Source: Hyphomicrobiales bacterium
GTDB taxonomy: Bacteria > Pseudomonadota > Alphaproteobacteria > Rhizobiales > Beijerinckiaceae
Length of the DNA: 64,000 bases
Assembly (NCBI GenBank): GCA_016716745.1
Contig: JADJVD010000001.1
Coordinates: 372,001-436,000 of the forward strand
Direction of reading: 5' to 3'
The notes under the pieces are model-generated. The model did no database searches and was not told the DNA's origin. It was given only the letters and a program-made list of their open reading frames with translations. Positions 27,709 to 37,070 of this stretch are shown here, in pieces (positions within the stretch are counted from its first letter, which is position 1; each line of letters starts with the position of its first letter). Position numbers and translations under genes: made by a program.

Positions 27709-29247
27709 TCAGTGGCGGGCGAGAATCGCGCGCACCGTTTCGACGAGGAGCGACTCGGCGACGTTCACCTGCGCGCGCTCCTTCAGCGCGAGATAGGCGT
27801 CGCGTTCGAGCGTCTTGGCGTTTTTTGCAAGGTCGGCGCCGGCGACAAGGTCCTTGATCGCGACCTCGCCCTTCTCGCGCTCGTTCGAGCCCTGGATGAC
27901 GGCGCAGACCGAGCCGCGCCTGTCGGCGTATTTCAGCTGCGCGTTCATGCCGGCCTCGCCGAGATACATCTCGGCATTGATCTTGGCCGCGCGCAGCGTC
28001 GAGACGAGGCGCTGATAGGCGGGCAGCTGATCGCGGTCGAGCACCAGCACGACGACCGGGCCGCGCGCCGCCGCGCCCTCGACGATGGGGCTCTTCACCG
28101 CCTTCAGCGCCGCGAAGAGGCGGGAGACGCCGATGGAGAAGCCGGTCGCCGGAACGCTCTCGCCGCGGAAACGGCCGACCAGCCCGTCATACCGCCCGCC
28201 GCCGCCGACCGAGCCGAAGCGCACGGGCCGGCCATCCTCGCCGGTCACCTCGAAGGTGAGTTCGGCCTCGAAGACCGGGCCGGTGTAATATTCGAGCCCG
28301 CGCACGACGGACGGGTCGATGGCAATTCGCCCATCGTCGTAGCTACATTCGCTCACGAGTTCGGCGATCGCGCGAAGCTCGTTCACGCCGTCTTGTCCGA
28401 TTGGTGAGTTCTTGACGAGCTTCGCAAGCTCTTCCAGCGCCGCCGCGACCAATCTACGGCTTGAATCAGGCTCGAACCTCCGGACGACCGCTATCTGACC
28501 CAAGTTCCTGCTGACATGCAGAAAGCTCACCATGGCCGCGACTTGATTCTCATCTAGCCCAGCGCCCTTGGTGAAATCACCCGACTCGTCCTTCCGCCCC
28601 GGCCCGAGCAGCGCGCGCACGCCGTCCGGCCCGAGGCGATCCAGCTTGTCGATGGCGCGCAGCACGGTCAGCCGACGGCCCGCATTCGCCTCGCCGCCGA
28701 GGCCGATGGCCTCCATCACGCCGTCCAGCACCTTGCGGTTGTTGACCTTGATCACATAGTCGCCGCGCTTGACGCCGAGGCGCTCCAGCGTGTCGGCGGC
28801 CATCATGCAGATCTCGGCGTCGGCGGCGGGCGAGGCCGAGCCCACCGTGTCGGCGTCGAATTGCATGAACTGGCGGAAGCGTCCCGGCCCCGGCTTCTCG
28901 TTGCGGAACACCCAGCCGCAGCGATAGCTGCGATAGGGCTTCGGCAGCCGGTCGAAATTCTCCGCCACGTAGCGGGCGAGCGGCGCGGTGAGGTCGTAGC
29001 GCAGGCTCAGCCACTGCTCGTCGTCGTCCTGAAACGAGAACACGCCCTCGTTCGGCCGGTCCTGATCGGGCAGAAACTTGCCGAGCGCGTCGGTGTATTC
29101 GATGAACGGGGTCTCCACCGCCTCGAAGCCGTAAAGCTCGTAGCTTTCGCGGATCGCCGCCAGCATGCGGTCGGTGGCGGCGACGTCGCCGGCGGCGCGG
29201 TCGATCAGGCCGCGCGGCAATCTCGGTTTCACGGTGCGGTCGGCCAT
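27709..29247 (-). CDS. hisS: Histidyl-tRNA synthetase
   Basis: A class II synthetase of 512 residues that charges tRNA-His. Motif 2 is in YRCGWVFRNEKPGPGRFRQF, histidine binding in VRGLEYYTGPVFEAEL, and motif 3 in GFSIGVSRLF. The length and the RKDESGDFTKGAGL insertion fit alphaproteobacterial HisS. Codons in the part spanning about 28335-28590 are clearly less GC-rich than the rest of the gene while the protein reads through smoothly. The ATG at 29247 begins MADRTVKPRL. It converges on pyrF. Confidence 0.96.
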   Translation of the reverse strand: MADRTVKPRLPRGLIDRAAGDVAATDRMLAAIRESYELYGFEAVETPFIEYTDALGKFLPDQDRPNEGVFSFQDDDEQWLSLRYDLTAPLARYVAENFDRLPKPYRSYRCGWVFRNEKPGPGRFRQFMQFDADTVGSASPAADAEICMMAADTLERLGVKRGDYVIKVNNRKVLDGVMEAIGLGGEANAGRRLTVLRAIDKLDRLGPDGVRALLGPGRKDESGDFTKGAGLDENQVAAMVSFLHVSRNLGQIAVVRRFEPDSSRRLVAAALEELAKLVKNSPIGQDGVNELRAIAELVSECSYDDGRIAIDPSVVRGLEYYTGPVFEAELTFEVTGEDGRPVRFGSVGGGGRYDGLVGRFRGESVPATGFSIGVSRLFAALKAVKSPIVEGAAARGPVVVLVLDRDQLPAYQRLVSTLRAAKINAEMYLGEAGMNAQLKYADRRGSVCAVIQGSNEREKGEVAIKDLVAGADLAKNAKTLERDAYLALKERAQVNVAESLLVETVRAILARH

Positions 29248-29322
29248 CTGCCCCTCGTCTGTCGCCCGCCTTCTAGAGGCGGGGCGCAGGAGGGACAAGG
29301 GCGGGGCGCCGAGCCGCCCGCC

Positions 29323-29399
29323 GTCATTGCGAGCGGAGCGAAGCAATCCAGCCTGCGCCCGGATATGGATTGCTTTGTCGCTTTGCTCCTCGCAATGAC
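29323..29399. repeat. Dispersed palindromic repeat, copy 2
   Basis: Inverted arms starting GTCATTGCGAGCGGAGCG (29323-29350) and ending TCCTCGCAATGAC (29366-29399). It matches the elements at 10404 and 35556 and lies between divergent hisS and the exporter operon. Confidence 0.85.
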
Positions 29400-29517
29400 G
29401 ACAAGGAACGGGCTCCCGCCCGGCGCAGGTCAATGCGGCCGGCATGAACAGAGCGTAACGTGACCCCATATGGAGCGGGGTGGTAGAACGCCCCGGACCT
29501 TCAGGAGTTTGTCGGCC

Positions 29518-31239
29518 ATGCGCCGGATCGCGCTCGCGCTTGTTCTCGTCCTCGCCGGCGTCGCCGGCTGGGCCTGGTTCGACCGGTCGCGGGCGGCCGC
29601 GCCGGAGGCGAACTGGCGCACCGCGAAGGTGGATCGCGGCGCCATCGTCGCCGCCGTCTCGGCGACGGGGACGATCAACCCGATCTCCACCGTCATCGTC
29701 GGCTCGCAGATGTCCGGCCTCGTGAAGGAGATTCTGGTCGACTTCAATTCGCGCGTGAAGGCGGGCGACGTGGTGGCGCGGCTCGACGACACGCAGGTGC
29801 GCGCCCGGCTGGAGGGGGCGCGCGCCGACCTCGCGCAGGCGCAGGCGCAGGTCGCCATGCAGCAGGCGCAGACGCTGAAGAACGCCGCCGACGCCCAGCG
29901 CGCCCGCGCCCAGCTCGCCGACGTCGAGGCGCAGATGAAGCGGCTCGAACTCGTCATCGCCGACGCGGAGAAAACCTTCCAGCGCCAGAGCGAACTGAAC
30001 CGGCGCGGCGTCGCCTCCGCCGTGACGCTGCAAAGCGCGCGCACCGCGCTCGACACGCAACGCGCCCAGCGCGCCTCGGCGGAGGCGCAGATCGGCTCGG
30101 CCAAGGCGTCCATCGCCGCGCTCGAGGCCGACGCCAAGGTGATCGCCGCGCAGACGCTCGCGGCGCAGGCGACCGCCCAGCAGCGCGCGGCGGTGGTCAA
30201 GCAGATCGAGGTCGACCTTTCCAACACCGAGATCCGCTCGCCGGTCGAGGGCGTGGTGGTGCAGCGCCAGATCGAACTGGGGCAGACGGTGGCCGCCTCG
30301 CTGCAGGCGCCGACGCTGTTCCTGATCGCGCAGGATCTCTCGGAGATGGAGATCTACGCCAACATCGACGAGACGGATGTCGGCCGGGTGAAGGAAGGGC
30401 AGACCGTCACCTTCACCGTCAACGCCTATCCGGCGCGCACCTTCGAGGGGCGGCTGAAGCTGGTGCGGCTCGGCTCGCAGACGGTGCAGAACGTCGTCAT
30501 CTACACCGCCATCGTCTCGGTCGCCAATCCGCGGCTCGAACTGAAGCCCGGCATGACGGCCAATCTGCGCATCGTCACCGACCGGCGGGAGAACGTGCTG
30601 CGCGCGCCGAACGCGGCGCTGCGCTGGCGCCCGCCGGCCGCCGCCGCCGACGCGCCGGCCGCCTCCAATCCGCTTGGCGGCGGCCTCGCGGGCCCGCAGA
30701 TGGGGTTCCGCCCGCCGCCCGGCGGCGGCGGCAGAGGCGGCGCCGGGCCTATGGGCGAACTCGCCGAGGCGATCCGCAGCGAGATCAAGCCCGACGCGCA
30801 GCAGCAAAAGCGCATCGACGAGATCATGGCCGGCGCCCGCAGCCGCTTCGCGCAAGGGGCTGGCGAGGGGCCGGGCGCGGACGCCGCGACCCGGCGCGAG
30901 CGCATTCGCGAAGCGCGCGAGCAGCTCGCCCGCGAGGTCGAGACCGTGCTCACCGCCGAGCAGAAGCCGCTGTTCGAGGCGCTGCGCCAGCGCCTCGCGG
31001 CGGCGCGCGGGCCACGGACAGGGCCAGGCGGCGCAGGCGGCGGCGCGGCGGGAACGGCCGGCCGCGTGTTCGTGGTCGACGGCGAGGGCGAGGCGAAGGC
31101 GGTCCCGCTGCGGCTCGGGGCGACCGACGGAACGACGACGGAAATTCTCTCCGGCGCCGTGAGCGAGGGGCAGGACGTGATCGTCGGCGGCGGGGCGGCG
31201 AAGACGGGCGCGACCTCCTTCTTCGGCCGGTTCTTCTGA
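29518..31239 (+). CDS. MacA-like periplasmic adaptor (HlyD family) with Spy-like insert
   Basis: A 573-residue membrane-fusion protein that would link an inner-membrane ABC exporter to an outer-membrane channel. One N-terminal anchor (about 2-20) precedes VSATGTINPISTVIVGSQMS, the lipoyl half-domain, a long Ala/Gln-rich coiled-coil hairpin (about 95-230), and the second half-domain EIRSPVEGVVV. Between about residues 365 and 510 a Gly/Pro-rich stretch and a charged helical part ending in LTAEQKPLF are inserted; the last resembles the LTxxQ motif of Spy/CpxP proteins. ATG 29518 follows an AGGAG site. The ATPase gene comes 11 bases later, in the same operon. Confidence 0.88.
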   Translation: MRRIALALVLVLAGVAGWAWFDRSRAAAPEANWRTAKVDRGAIVAAVSATGTINPISTVIVGSQMSGLVKEILVDFNSRVKAGDVVARLDDTQVRARLEGARADLAQAQAQVAMQQAQTLKNAADAQRARAQLADVEAQMKRLELVIADAEKTFQRQSELNRRGVASAVTLQSARTALDTQRAQRASAEAQIGSAKASIAALEADAKVIAAQTLAAQATAQQRAAVVKQIEVDLSNTEIRSPVEGVVVQRQIELGQTVAASLQAPTLFLIAQDLSEMEIYANIDETDVGRVKEGQTVTFTVNAYPARTFEGRLKLVRLGSQTVQNVVIYTAIVSVANPRLELKPGMTANLRIVTDRRENVLRAPNAALRWRPPAAAADAPAASNPLGGGLAGPQMGFRPPPGGGGRGGAGPMGELAEAIRSEIKPDAQQQKRIDEIMAGARSRFAQGAGEGPGADAATRRERIREAREQLAREVETVLTAEQKPLFEALRQRLAAARGPRTGPGGAGGGAAGTAGRVFVVDGEGEAKAVPLRLGATDGTTTEILSGAVSEGQDVIVGGGAAKTGATSFFGRFF

Positions 31240-31250
31240 AGGCGCGCGCG

Positions 31251-32038
31251 ATGGCGTTGATCGAGACGCAGGACCTGACCCGACGCTACGAACTCGGCGG
31301 CGAGATCGTGATGGCGCTCGACGGCGTGTCGATCACGGTCGAGACGGGCGAGTTCGTCGCGGTGATGGGGCCCTCGGGCTCGGGCAAATCGACCTTCATG
31401 AACATCATCGGCTGCCTCGACCGGCCGAGCTCCGGCCGCTACGCGCTCGCCGGCGAGGAGGTCTCCTCGCTGTCCAAGGACGCGCTCGCCGGCGTGCGCA
31501 ACCGGCGCATCGGCTTCGTGTTCCAGCAGTTCAACCTGCTCGACCGCGTGGACGCGCTCGGCAATGTCGAATTGCCGATGGTCTACGCCGGCGCCGACCG
31601 CGCGGGGCGGCGCGAGAAGGCGATCGCCAAGTTGAAGCGCGTCGGCTTGGGCGAGCGCATTCACCATCGCCCGACGCAATTGTCCGGCGGCCAACAGCAG
31701 CGCGTCGCCATCGCCCGCGCGCTGGTCAACGATCCCGTGCTGCTGCTGGCCGACGAGCCGACCGGCGCGCTCGACAGCCGCACCTCGCTCGCCATCATGA
31801 AGCTGTTCCAGGAGCTGCATCGCGAGGGCACGACGGTGATGGTGGTGACGCACGAGCCGGACATCGCCGACTTCGCCGACCGCGTCGTCCGCTTCCTCGA
31901 CGGCAAGGTCGTCTCCGACACGCGCCAGACCGCGCGCGACGCCGCGCAGGCGCTTGCGGACGCCGAGGCGGCGTCGGCGGCGCAGGACGCGAAAGACGCG
32001 GCGGCGCGGGCGGCGCTTCACAAGAAGGAGGCGGCGGA

Positions 32039-32042
<4 letters not shown>
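31251..32042 (+). CDS. MacB/LolD-type ABC transporter ATPase
   Basis: A 263-residue ATP-binding subunit. It has Walker A GPSGSGKST, the Q-loop in FVFQQFNLL, signature LSGGQQQR and Walker B LLLADEPTGALD followed by the His switch VVTHEP. The C-terminal 40 residues are an Ala/Asp-rich tail. In classical MacB the ATPase and permease are one chain; here they are separate genes overlapping by four bases (ATGA at 32039). It powers export of a lipid, peptide or drug-like substrate together with the adjacent adaptor and permease. The actual substrate is unknown. Confidence 0.93.
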
Positions 32043-33271
<1,229 letters not shown>

Positions 33272-33338
33272 GGGCGCGGCGCAAGCAATCCGGCGTTAAG
33301 CCGCCCCGCCTAGACTTCGGCGTTTCGCTGGAGCGCCC

Positions 33339-33746
33339 ATGGATTACGTCATCGCCGGCTTCGTCGTTCTGGCCGTCGTCGTCGCCGGCTCGGCGCTCAA
33401 CCTGTCGGCGCCCGACCGGCTGGCGAAGCTGCGCTTCGGCGCCTCGGTCGTCATAGCCGGGGCGATCCTGCTGGCGGCACTGATGTATTTCCGGACCTTC
33501 CGGGATATCGCCGGCTACGAGCCGTCGTGGAAGATCTGGCTCGGCGGGTATGAACCGATCTCGCTCGACTGGATTCGGGACGCGCCGCCGCTGGCGGCGA
33601 TCGCCGCCTTCCTCGTCGCCGTGTTCGTCGCGGCCCGGCGATGGAAAGCAGGCGCCGCGCCGGCGCGGGCCGGTTTCGCGCTCTGGCTGTTTTCGGCGCT
33701 GGCCTATGTCGCCGTGATCGTCACGGTCTGGACGATGTTCGCCTGA
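33339..33746 (+). CDS. Four-helix membrane protein of unknown function
   Basis: A 135-residue hydrophobic protein with about four membrane segments (3-21, 33-50, 84-99, 111-133) joined by short loops. A soluble-looking loop with YEPSWKIWLGGYEPISLDW lies between the second and third helices. No family is recognised. It follows the exporter operon after a 67-base gap in the same direction and may be cotranscribed. A TGGAGCG site precedes the ATG. Confidence 0.6.
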   Translation: MDYVIAGFVVLAVVVAGSALNLSAPDRLAKLRFGASVVIAGAILLAALMYFRTFRDIAGYEPSWKIWLGGYEPISLDWIRDAPPLAAIAAFLVAVFVAARRWKAGAAPARAGFALWLFSALAYVAVIVTVWTMFA

Positions 33747-33852
33747 GCGGCGCTCCGCCCGCCTCGCGCGGGCGGGCCATGCGCGGGCGGGCCTTGCCGG
33801 GCGAGGCGAAGCCGGGCAGCCTCGCGGCCCCTTCGGCAACCCGGATCACCCC

Positions 33853-34359
33853 ATGCCCCTCACCGTCCACGAGTCCAGCGTCGGCGTCGTCGTCGCCCGC
33901 CTTCAGGCCCTCGCCAAATGCCTCGCCAAGGCGGAGGCGCATTGCGCGGCCAGGAAAATCGACCCCGCCGTGCTGCTGGCGACGCGGCTCTTTCCCGACA
34001 TGTTTGCGCTGTCGCGGCAGGTCCAGCTCGCCTGCGATTTCGCCAAAGGCTGCTCGGCGCGCCTCGCCGGCGTCGACAATCCGAGCCATGCCGACACCGA
34101 GGCGAGTTTCTCCGAATTGCAGGAGCGCATCGGCAAGACCATCGCCTTCGCGCAGTCGATCCCGGCGGAGAAATTTCAGGGCGCGGAAACCCGCGCCATC
34201 GCCCTCACCGTCGCGCGTCAGCCGGTCGAGATGAGCGGCCGCGACTATCTGCTGCATCAGGCGCTGCCGAACTTCTATTTCCATGTCACGACGGCCTACG
34301 CGATTCTGCGCCATTGCGGCGTCGAGCTCGGCAAGGGCGACTTCATGGGCCGGGGCTGA
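33853..34359 (+). CDS. DUF1993 protein
   Basis: A 168-residue protein of the DUF1993 family, predicted all-helical and related in fold to DinB-like four-helix bundles. The typical features are LFPDMFALSRQVQLACDFAKG in the middle and the C-terminal block LLHQALPNFYFHVTTAYAIL with RHCGVELGKGDFM. The molecular role is not known. The stop is followed after three bases by the GTG start of a RidA-family gene, so the two are cotranscribed. Confidence 0.85.
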   Translation: MPLTVHESSVGVVVARLQALAKCLAKAEAHCAARKIDPAVLLATRLFPDMFALSRQVQLACDFAKGCSARLAGVDNPSHADTEASFSELQERIGKTIAFAQSIPAEKFQGAETRAIALTVARQPVEMSGRDYLLHQALPNFYFHVTTAYAILRHCGVELGKGDFMGRG

Positions 34360-34362
34360 ACG

Positions 34363-34713
34363 GTGGGTGTGACGCGCATCGATTGCGGGCCGCGGATGAG
34401 CGACGCGGTGGTCGCCGGCGGCTTCGTCTGGCTCGCCGGGCAGATCGCCGAGGCGACCGTCGGCCAGTCCGTCGCGGCGCAGACACGGGAGGCGCTCGGC
34501 TTCGTCGACGAGTTTCTCGGCAAGGCGGGGACCGACAGATCGCGCATCGTCACGGCCACGATCTGGCTGACCGACATGGCGACCTTCGCCGAGATGAACG
34601 CGGTGTGGGAGGCCTGGCTCGCGCCCGGCTGCGCGCCGGCCCGCGCCACGGTCGAGGTGCGGCTCGCCTCGCCCGGCCACGACGTCGAGATCATGATCGT
34701 CGCCGCGCTGTGA
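34363..34713 (+). CDS. RidA-family protein (first of two tandem paralogues)
   Basis: A 116-residue protein of the RidA/YjgF group. Canonical RidA hydrolyses reactive enamine/imine intermediates released by PLP enzymes. VAGGFVWLAGQIAE, TATIWLTDMATFAEMNAVW and APARATVEVRL carry the family fold, and the Arg of PARATVE matches the catalytic Arg. It begins at GTG 34363. The next gene encodes a protein of the same length and closely similar sequence, so the pair arose by tandem duplication. Confidence 0.88.
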   Translation: MGVTRIDCGPRMSDAVVAGGFVWLAGQIAEATVGQSVAAQTREALGFVDEFLGKAGTDRSRIVTATIWLTDMATFAEMNAVWEAWLAPGCAPARATVEVRLASPGHDVEIMIVAAL

Positions 34714-34786
34714 GGCGCGGTCGCATTTTCCGGGGCGCGTGCTACAAGCGCCGCCGGTTCGTCCATCACAACGGGGAAACAGGGAT

Positions 34787-35137
34787 ATGAGCATCAAGCG
34801 CATCGGCGTCGGCGCCCGCATGAGCAAGGCGGTCGTCGCCAACGGCATGGTCTTCCTCGCCGGTCAGGTGGCCGACAAGGCGGCCGGCAAGTCCGTCGCC
34901 GAGCAGACCAGGGAAATCCTGGCGACCATCGACGATCTGCTGAAGCAGGCCGGCACGGACAAGACGAAGCTCGTCACCGCCAACATCTGGCTCGCCGACA
35001 TCGCCACCTTCGCCGAGATGAACGGGGTGTGGGACGGCTGGGTCGCGCAGGGCAATACGCCGGCGCGCGCCACCGTCGAGGCGAAGCTCGCCGCGCCGCA
35101 ATACACGGTCGAGATCATGGTGACGGCGACGCTCTGA
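34787..35137 (+). CDS. RidA-family protein (second of two tandem paralogues)
   Basis: A 116-residue RidA-family protein collinear with its upstream neighbour from end to end. ARMSKAVVANGMVFLAGQV, ANIWLADIATFAEMNGVWD and TPARATVEAKL are shared blocks, and the catalytic-type Arg is kept. The main differences are Lys-rich replacements in the first half. It starts at ATG 34787 after AGGGAT. The 73-base gap between the two copies could contain a separate promoter. Confidence 0.88.
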   Translation: MSIKRIGVGARMSKAVVANGMVFLAGQVADKAAGKSVAEQTREILATIDDLLKQAGTDKTKLVTANIWLADIATFAEMNGVWDGWVAQGNTPARATVEAKLAAPQYTVEIMVTATL

Positions 35138-35238
35138 CGCGCGGTTCGTCATGGCCGGGCGCGCCCGGCCATGCACGGTCCGGCATGCACGCCGGGCTGG
35201 CGTCAGCGACGCCGGTCCACGACGGGAAAGCGAATGCG

Positions 35239-35541
35239 ATGAGCGACGACGACTACGTGTTCGACGAAGAGTCCGGCGAGTGGATTCCCGCCGCCGACGC
35301 GAAGAAGAAGGCCGCCGCCGCCGGCGCCGTCGAGGTGCGCGACGCTGTCGGCAATCTGCTGGCGGACGGAGATTCCGTGGTCCTCGCCAAGGATCTGAAG
35401 GTGAAGGGCACGAACGTCACGCTGAAGCGCGGCGACGTCATCCGCTCGATCCGCCTCACCGGCGACCCGCAGGAGATCGACTGCCGGCATGACACGATCA
35501 AGGGCCTCGTGCTGCGCGCCGAATTCGTGCGCAAGCGCTGA
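35239..35541 (+). CDS. PhnA-type zinc-ribbon/alkylphosphonate-operon domain protein
   Basis: A 100-residue protein. The C-terminal 70 residues match the PhnA domain: VRDAVGNLLADGDSVVLAKD, LKVKGTNVTLKRGDVIRSI and ending IKGLVLRAEFVRKR. The usual N-terminal zinc ribbon with CPxC motifs is replaced by an acidic stretch and WIPAADAKKK without Cys, so metal binding is unlikely there. Despite the name, PhnA is not proven to act on phosphonates and no other phn genes are present. It is flanked by short repeats. Confidence 0.75.
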   Translation: MSDDDYVFDEESGEWIPAADAKKKAAAAGAVEVRDAVGNLLADGDSVVLAKDLKVKGTNVTLKRGDVIRSIRLTGDPQEIDCRHDTIKGLVLRAEFVRKR

Positions 35542-35555
35542 CGCTCGCCGCGTCC

Positions 35556-35631
35556 GTCATCGCGAGCGCAGCGAAGCGATCCAGTCCTCGCCAGAGATGG
35601 ATTGCTTCGTCGCTGCGCTCCTCGCAACGAC
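35556..35631. repeat. Dispersed palindromic repeat, copy 3
   Basis: Inverted arms starting GTCATCGCGAGCGCAGCG at 35556 and ending CTCCTCGCAACGAC at 35631. It is a third copy of the element seen at 10404 and 29323, here directly after the phnA-like gene. Confidence 0.82.
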
Positions 35632-35733
35632 GCGGCGCGTCATGAAGCGCCGTGACGCAGCGGGTCCGCCAGCCCGCCCGTTGACAAGCCCGGCGCGCCG
35701 GGCAAGACGAAGCCGCCCTTTCCGGAGACCGCC

Positions 35734-36594
35734 ATGTCCGACGCCGCCCGCCTGCAAGCCCTGATCGAAGCCGCCTTCGAGGATCGCGCCAACGTCACCG
35801 CGCAGACCACGGGCGACGTGCGCGACGCGGTGGAGAAGGCGCTGCTGGCGCTCGACGGCGGCAAGCTGCGCGTCGCGGAAAAAATCCCCGGCGCCGTAGG
35901 CAAGGAGTCGTGGAAGGTCAATCAGTGGCTGAAGAAGGCGGTTCTGCTGTCCTTCCGCCTGAACGACATGACGACGATCGACGGCGGACCCGGCGGCGCG
36001 AGCTGGTGGGACAAGGTTCCCTCCAAGTTCCAGGGCTGGGGCGCGGCCGAACATGCGGCCGCCGGCTTCCGCTCGGTGCCGAACTGCATCGTGCGCCGCT
36101 CGGCCTATGTCGCGCCCGGCGTCATCCTGATGCCGTCCTTCGTCAATCTCGGCGCCTATGTCGATTCCGGCACGATGGTCGACACATGGGCGACCGTCGG
36201 CTCCTGCGCGCAGATCGGCAAGAACGTGCATCTGTCGGGCGGCGTCGGCATCGGCGGCGTGCTGGAGCCGCTGCAGGCCAACCCGACCATCATCGAGGAC
36301 AACTGCTTCGTCGGCGCGCGCTCCGAAGTGGTCGAGGGCGTGATCGTCGGCGAGGGCTCGGTGATCGCGATGGGCGTGTTCATCTCGGCCTCCACCAAGA
36401 TCGTCAACCGCCAGACCGGCGAGATCCACACCGGCTACGTGCCGCCCTATTCGGTCGTCGTCTCCGGCAATCTGCCGGGCAAGCCGCTGCCGGGCGAGAA
36501 CTGGGGCCCCTCCACCTATTGCGCGGTGATCGTGAAGACCGTCGACGCGCAGACGCGCTCGAAGACCGGCATCAACGAATTGCTGCGCGACTGA
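35734..36594 (+). CDS. dapD: Tetrahydrodipicolinate N-succinyltransferase
   Basis: A 286-residue left-handed beta-helix acyltransferase that transfers succinyl from succinyl-CoA to tetrahydrodipicolinate in the succinylase branch of diaminopimelate/lysine synthesis. VNQWLKKAVLLSFRLND and the hexapeptide coil (SGGVGIGGVLEPLQANPTII) are typical, and SAYVAPGVILMPSFVN precedes. It starts an operon with a DUF805 gene and dapE. Stop and next start overlap (TGATG). Confidence 0.97.
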   Translation: MSDAARLQALIEAAFEDRANVTAQTTGDVRDAVEKALLALDGGKLRVAEKIPGAVGKESWKVNQWLKKAVLLSFRLNDMTTIDGGPGGASWWDKVPSKFQGWGAAEHAAAGFRSVPNCIVRRSAYVAPGVILMPSFVNLGAYVDSGTMVDTWATVGSCAQIGKNVHLSGGVGIGGVLEPLQANPTIIEDNCFVGARSEVVEGVIVGEGSVIAMGVFISASTKIVNRQTGEIHTGYVPPYSVVVSGNLPGKPLPGENWGPSTYCAVIVKTVDAQTRSKTGINELLRD

Positions 36595-37070
36595 TGGGCG
36601 TTCTGACGCGCGCGAATTTCCGCTTCCTCTATCGCGAGCTCGACGGGCGGATCGACCGGCGGACGTGGTGGATCGCCATTCTGCCGATCGTCTGCGGGCT
36701 GATCGCGATGACGGCGATCTGGATCGCGATCATGCCGCCCGGCGCGCGCGACCTGACGCAGGAAAAATTCTTCGACGCGACGAGCCTTGGCGCCTACGCC
36801 TATCTGCTCGTCTTCGCGCTGGCGATCCTGATCGGCTTCGTCATGATCTATCACGCGAGCGCCAAGCGCCTGAGCGACCGCAGGCTGCCGCAGGCGCTCG
36901 CCGGGCTCCTGCCCTTCGCGCTGTTCCTCGACGGCGCGATGCATTGGCTGGCGCCGCGCGCGGAGGGGGCGATCACGCCCGCGATGCTGTGGACGCTGGA
37001 CGTGGCGGCGCTCGCCGTCGTCGTCTGGACGATCATCGAACTCGGTTTCAAGAAAGGCCGCGCGCCGTGA
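36594..37070 (+). CDS. DUF805 family membrane protein
   Basis: A 158-residue membrane protein of the DUF805 type. The N-terminal RIDRRTWWIA motif and four hydrophobic segments (about 26-46, 67-87, 100-112, 130-150) are characteristic. YHASAKRLSDRRLPQ is the conserved loop, close to the RRLHDxG motif of the family. It lies between dapD and dapE with overlaps at both ends, so it is translated with the DAP genes, but no DAP-related function is known. Confidence 0.75.
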   Translation: MGVLTRANFRFLYRELDGRIDRRTWWIAILPIVCGLIAMTAIWIAIMPPGARDLTQEKFFDATSLGAYAYLLVFALAILIGFVMIYHASAKRLSDRRLPQALAGLLPFALFLDGAMHWLAPRAEGAITPAMLWTLDVAALAVVVWTIIELGFKKGRAP

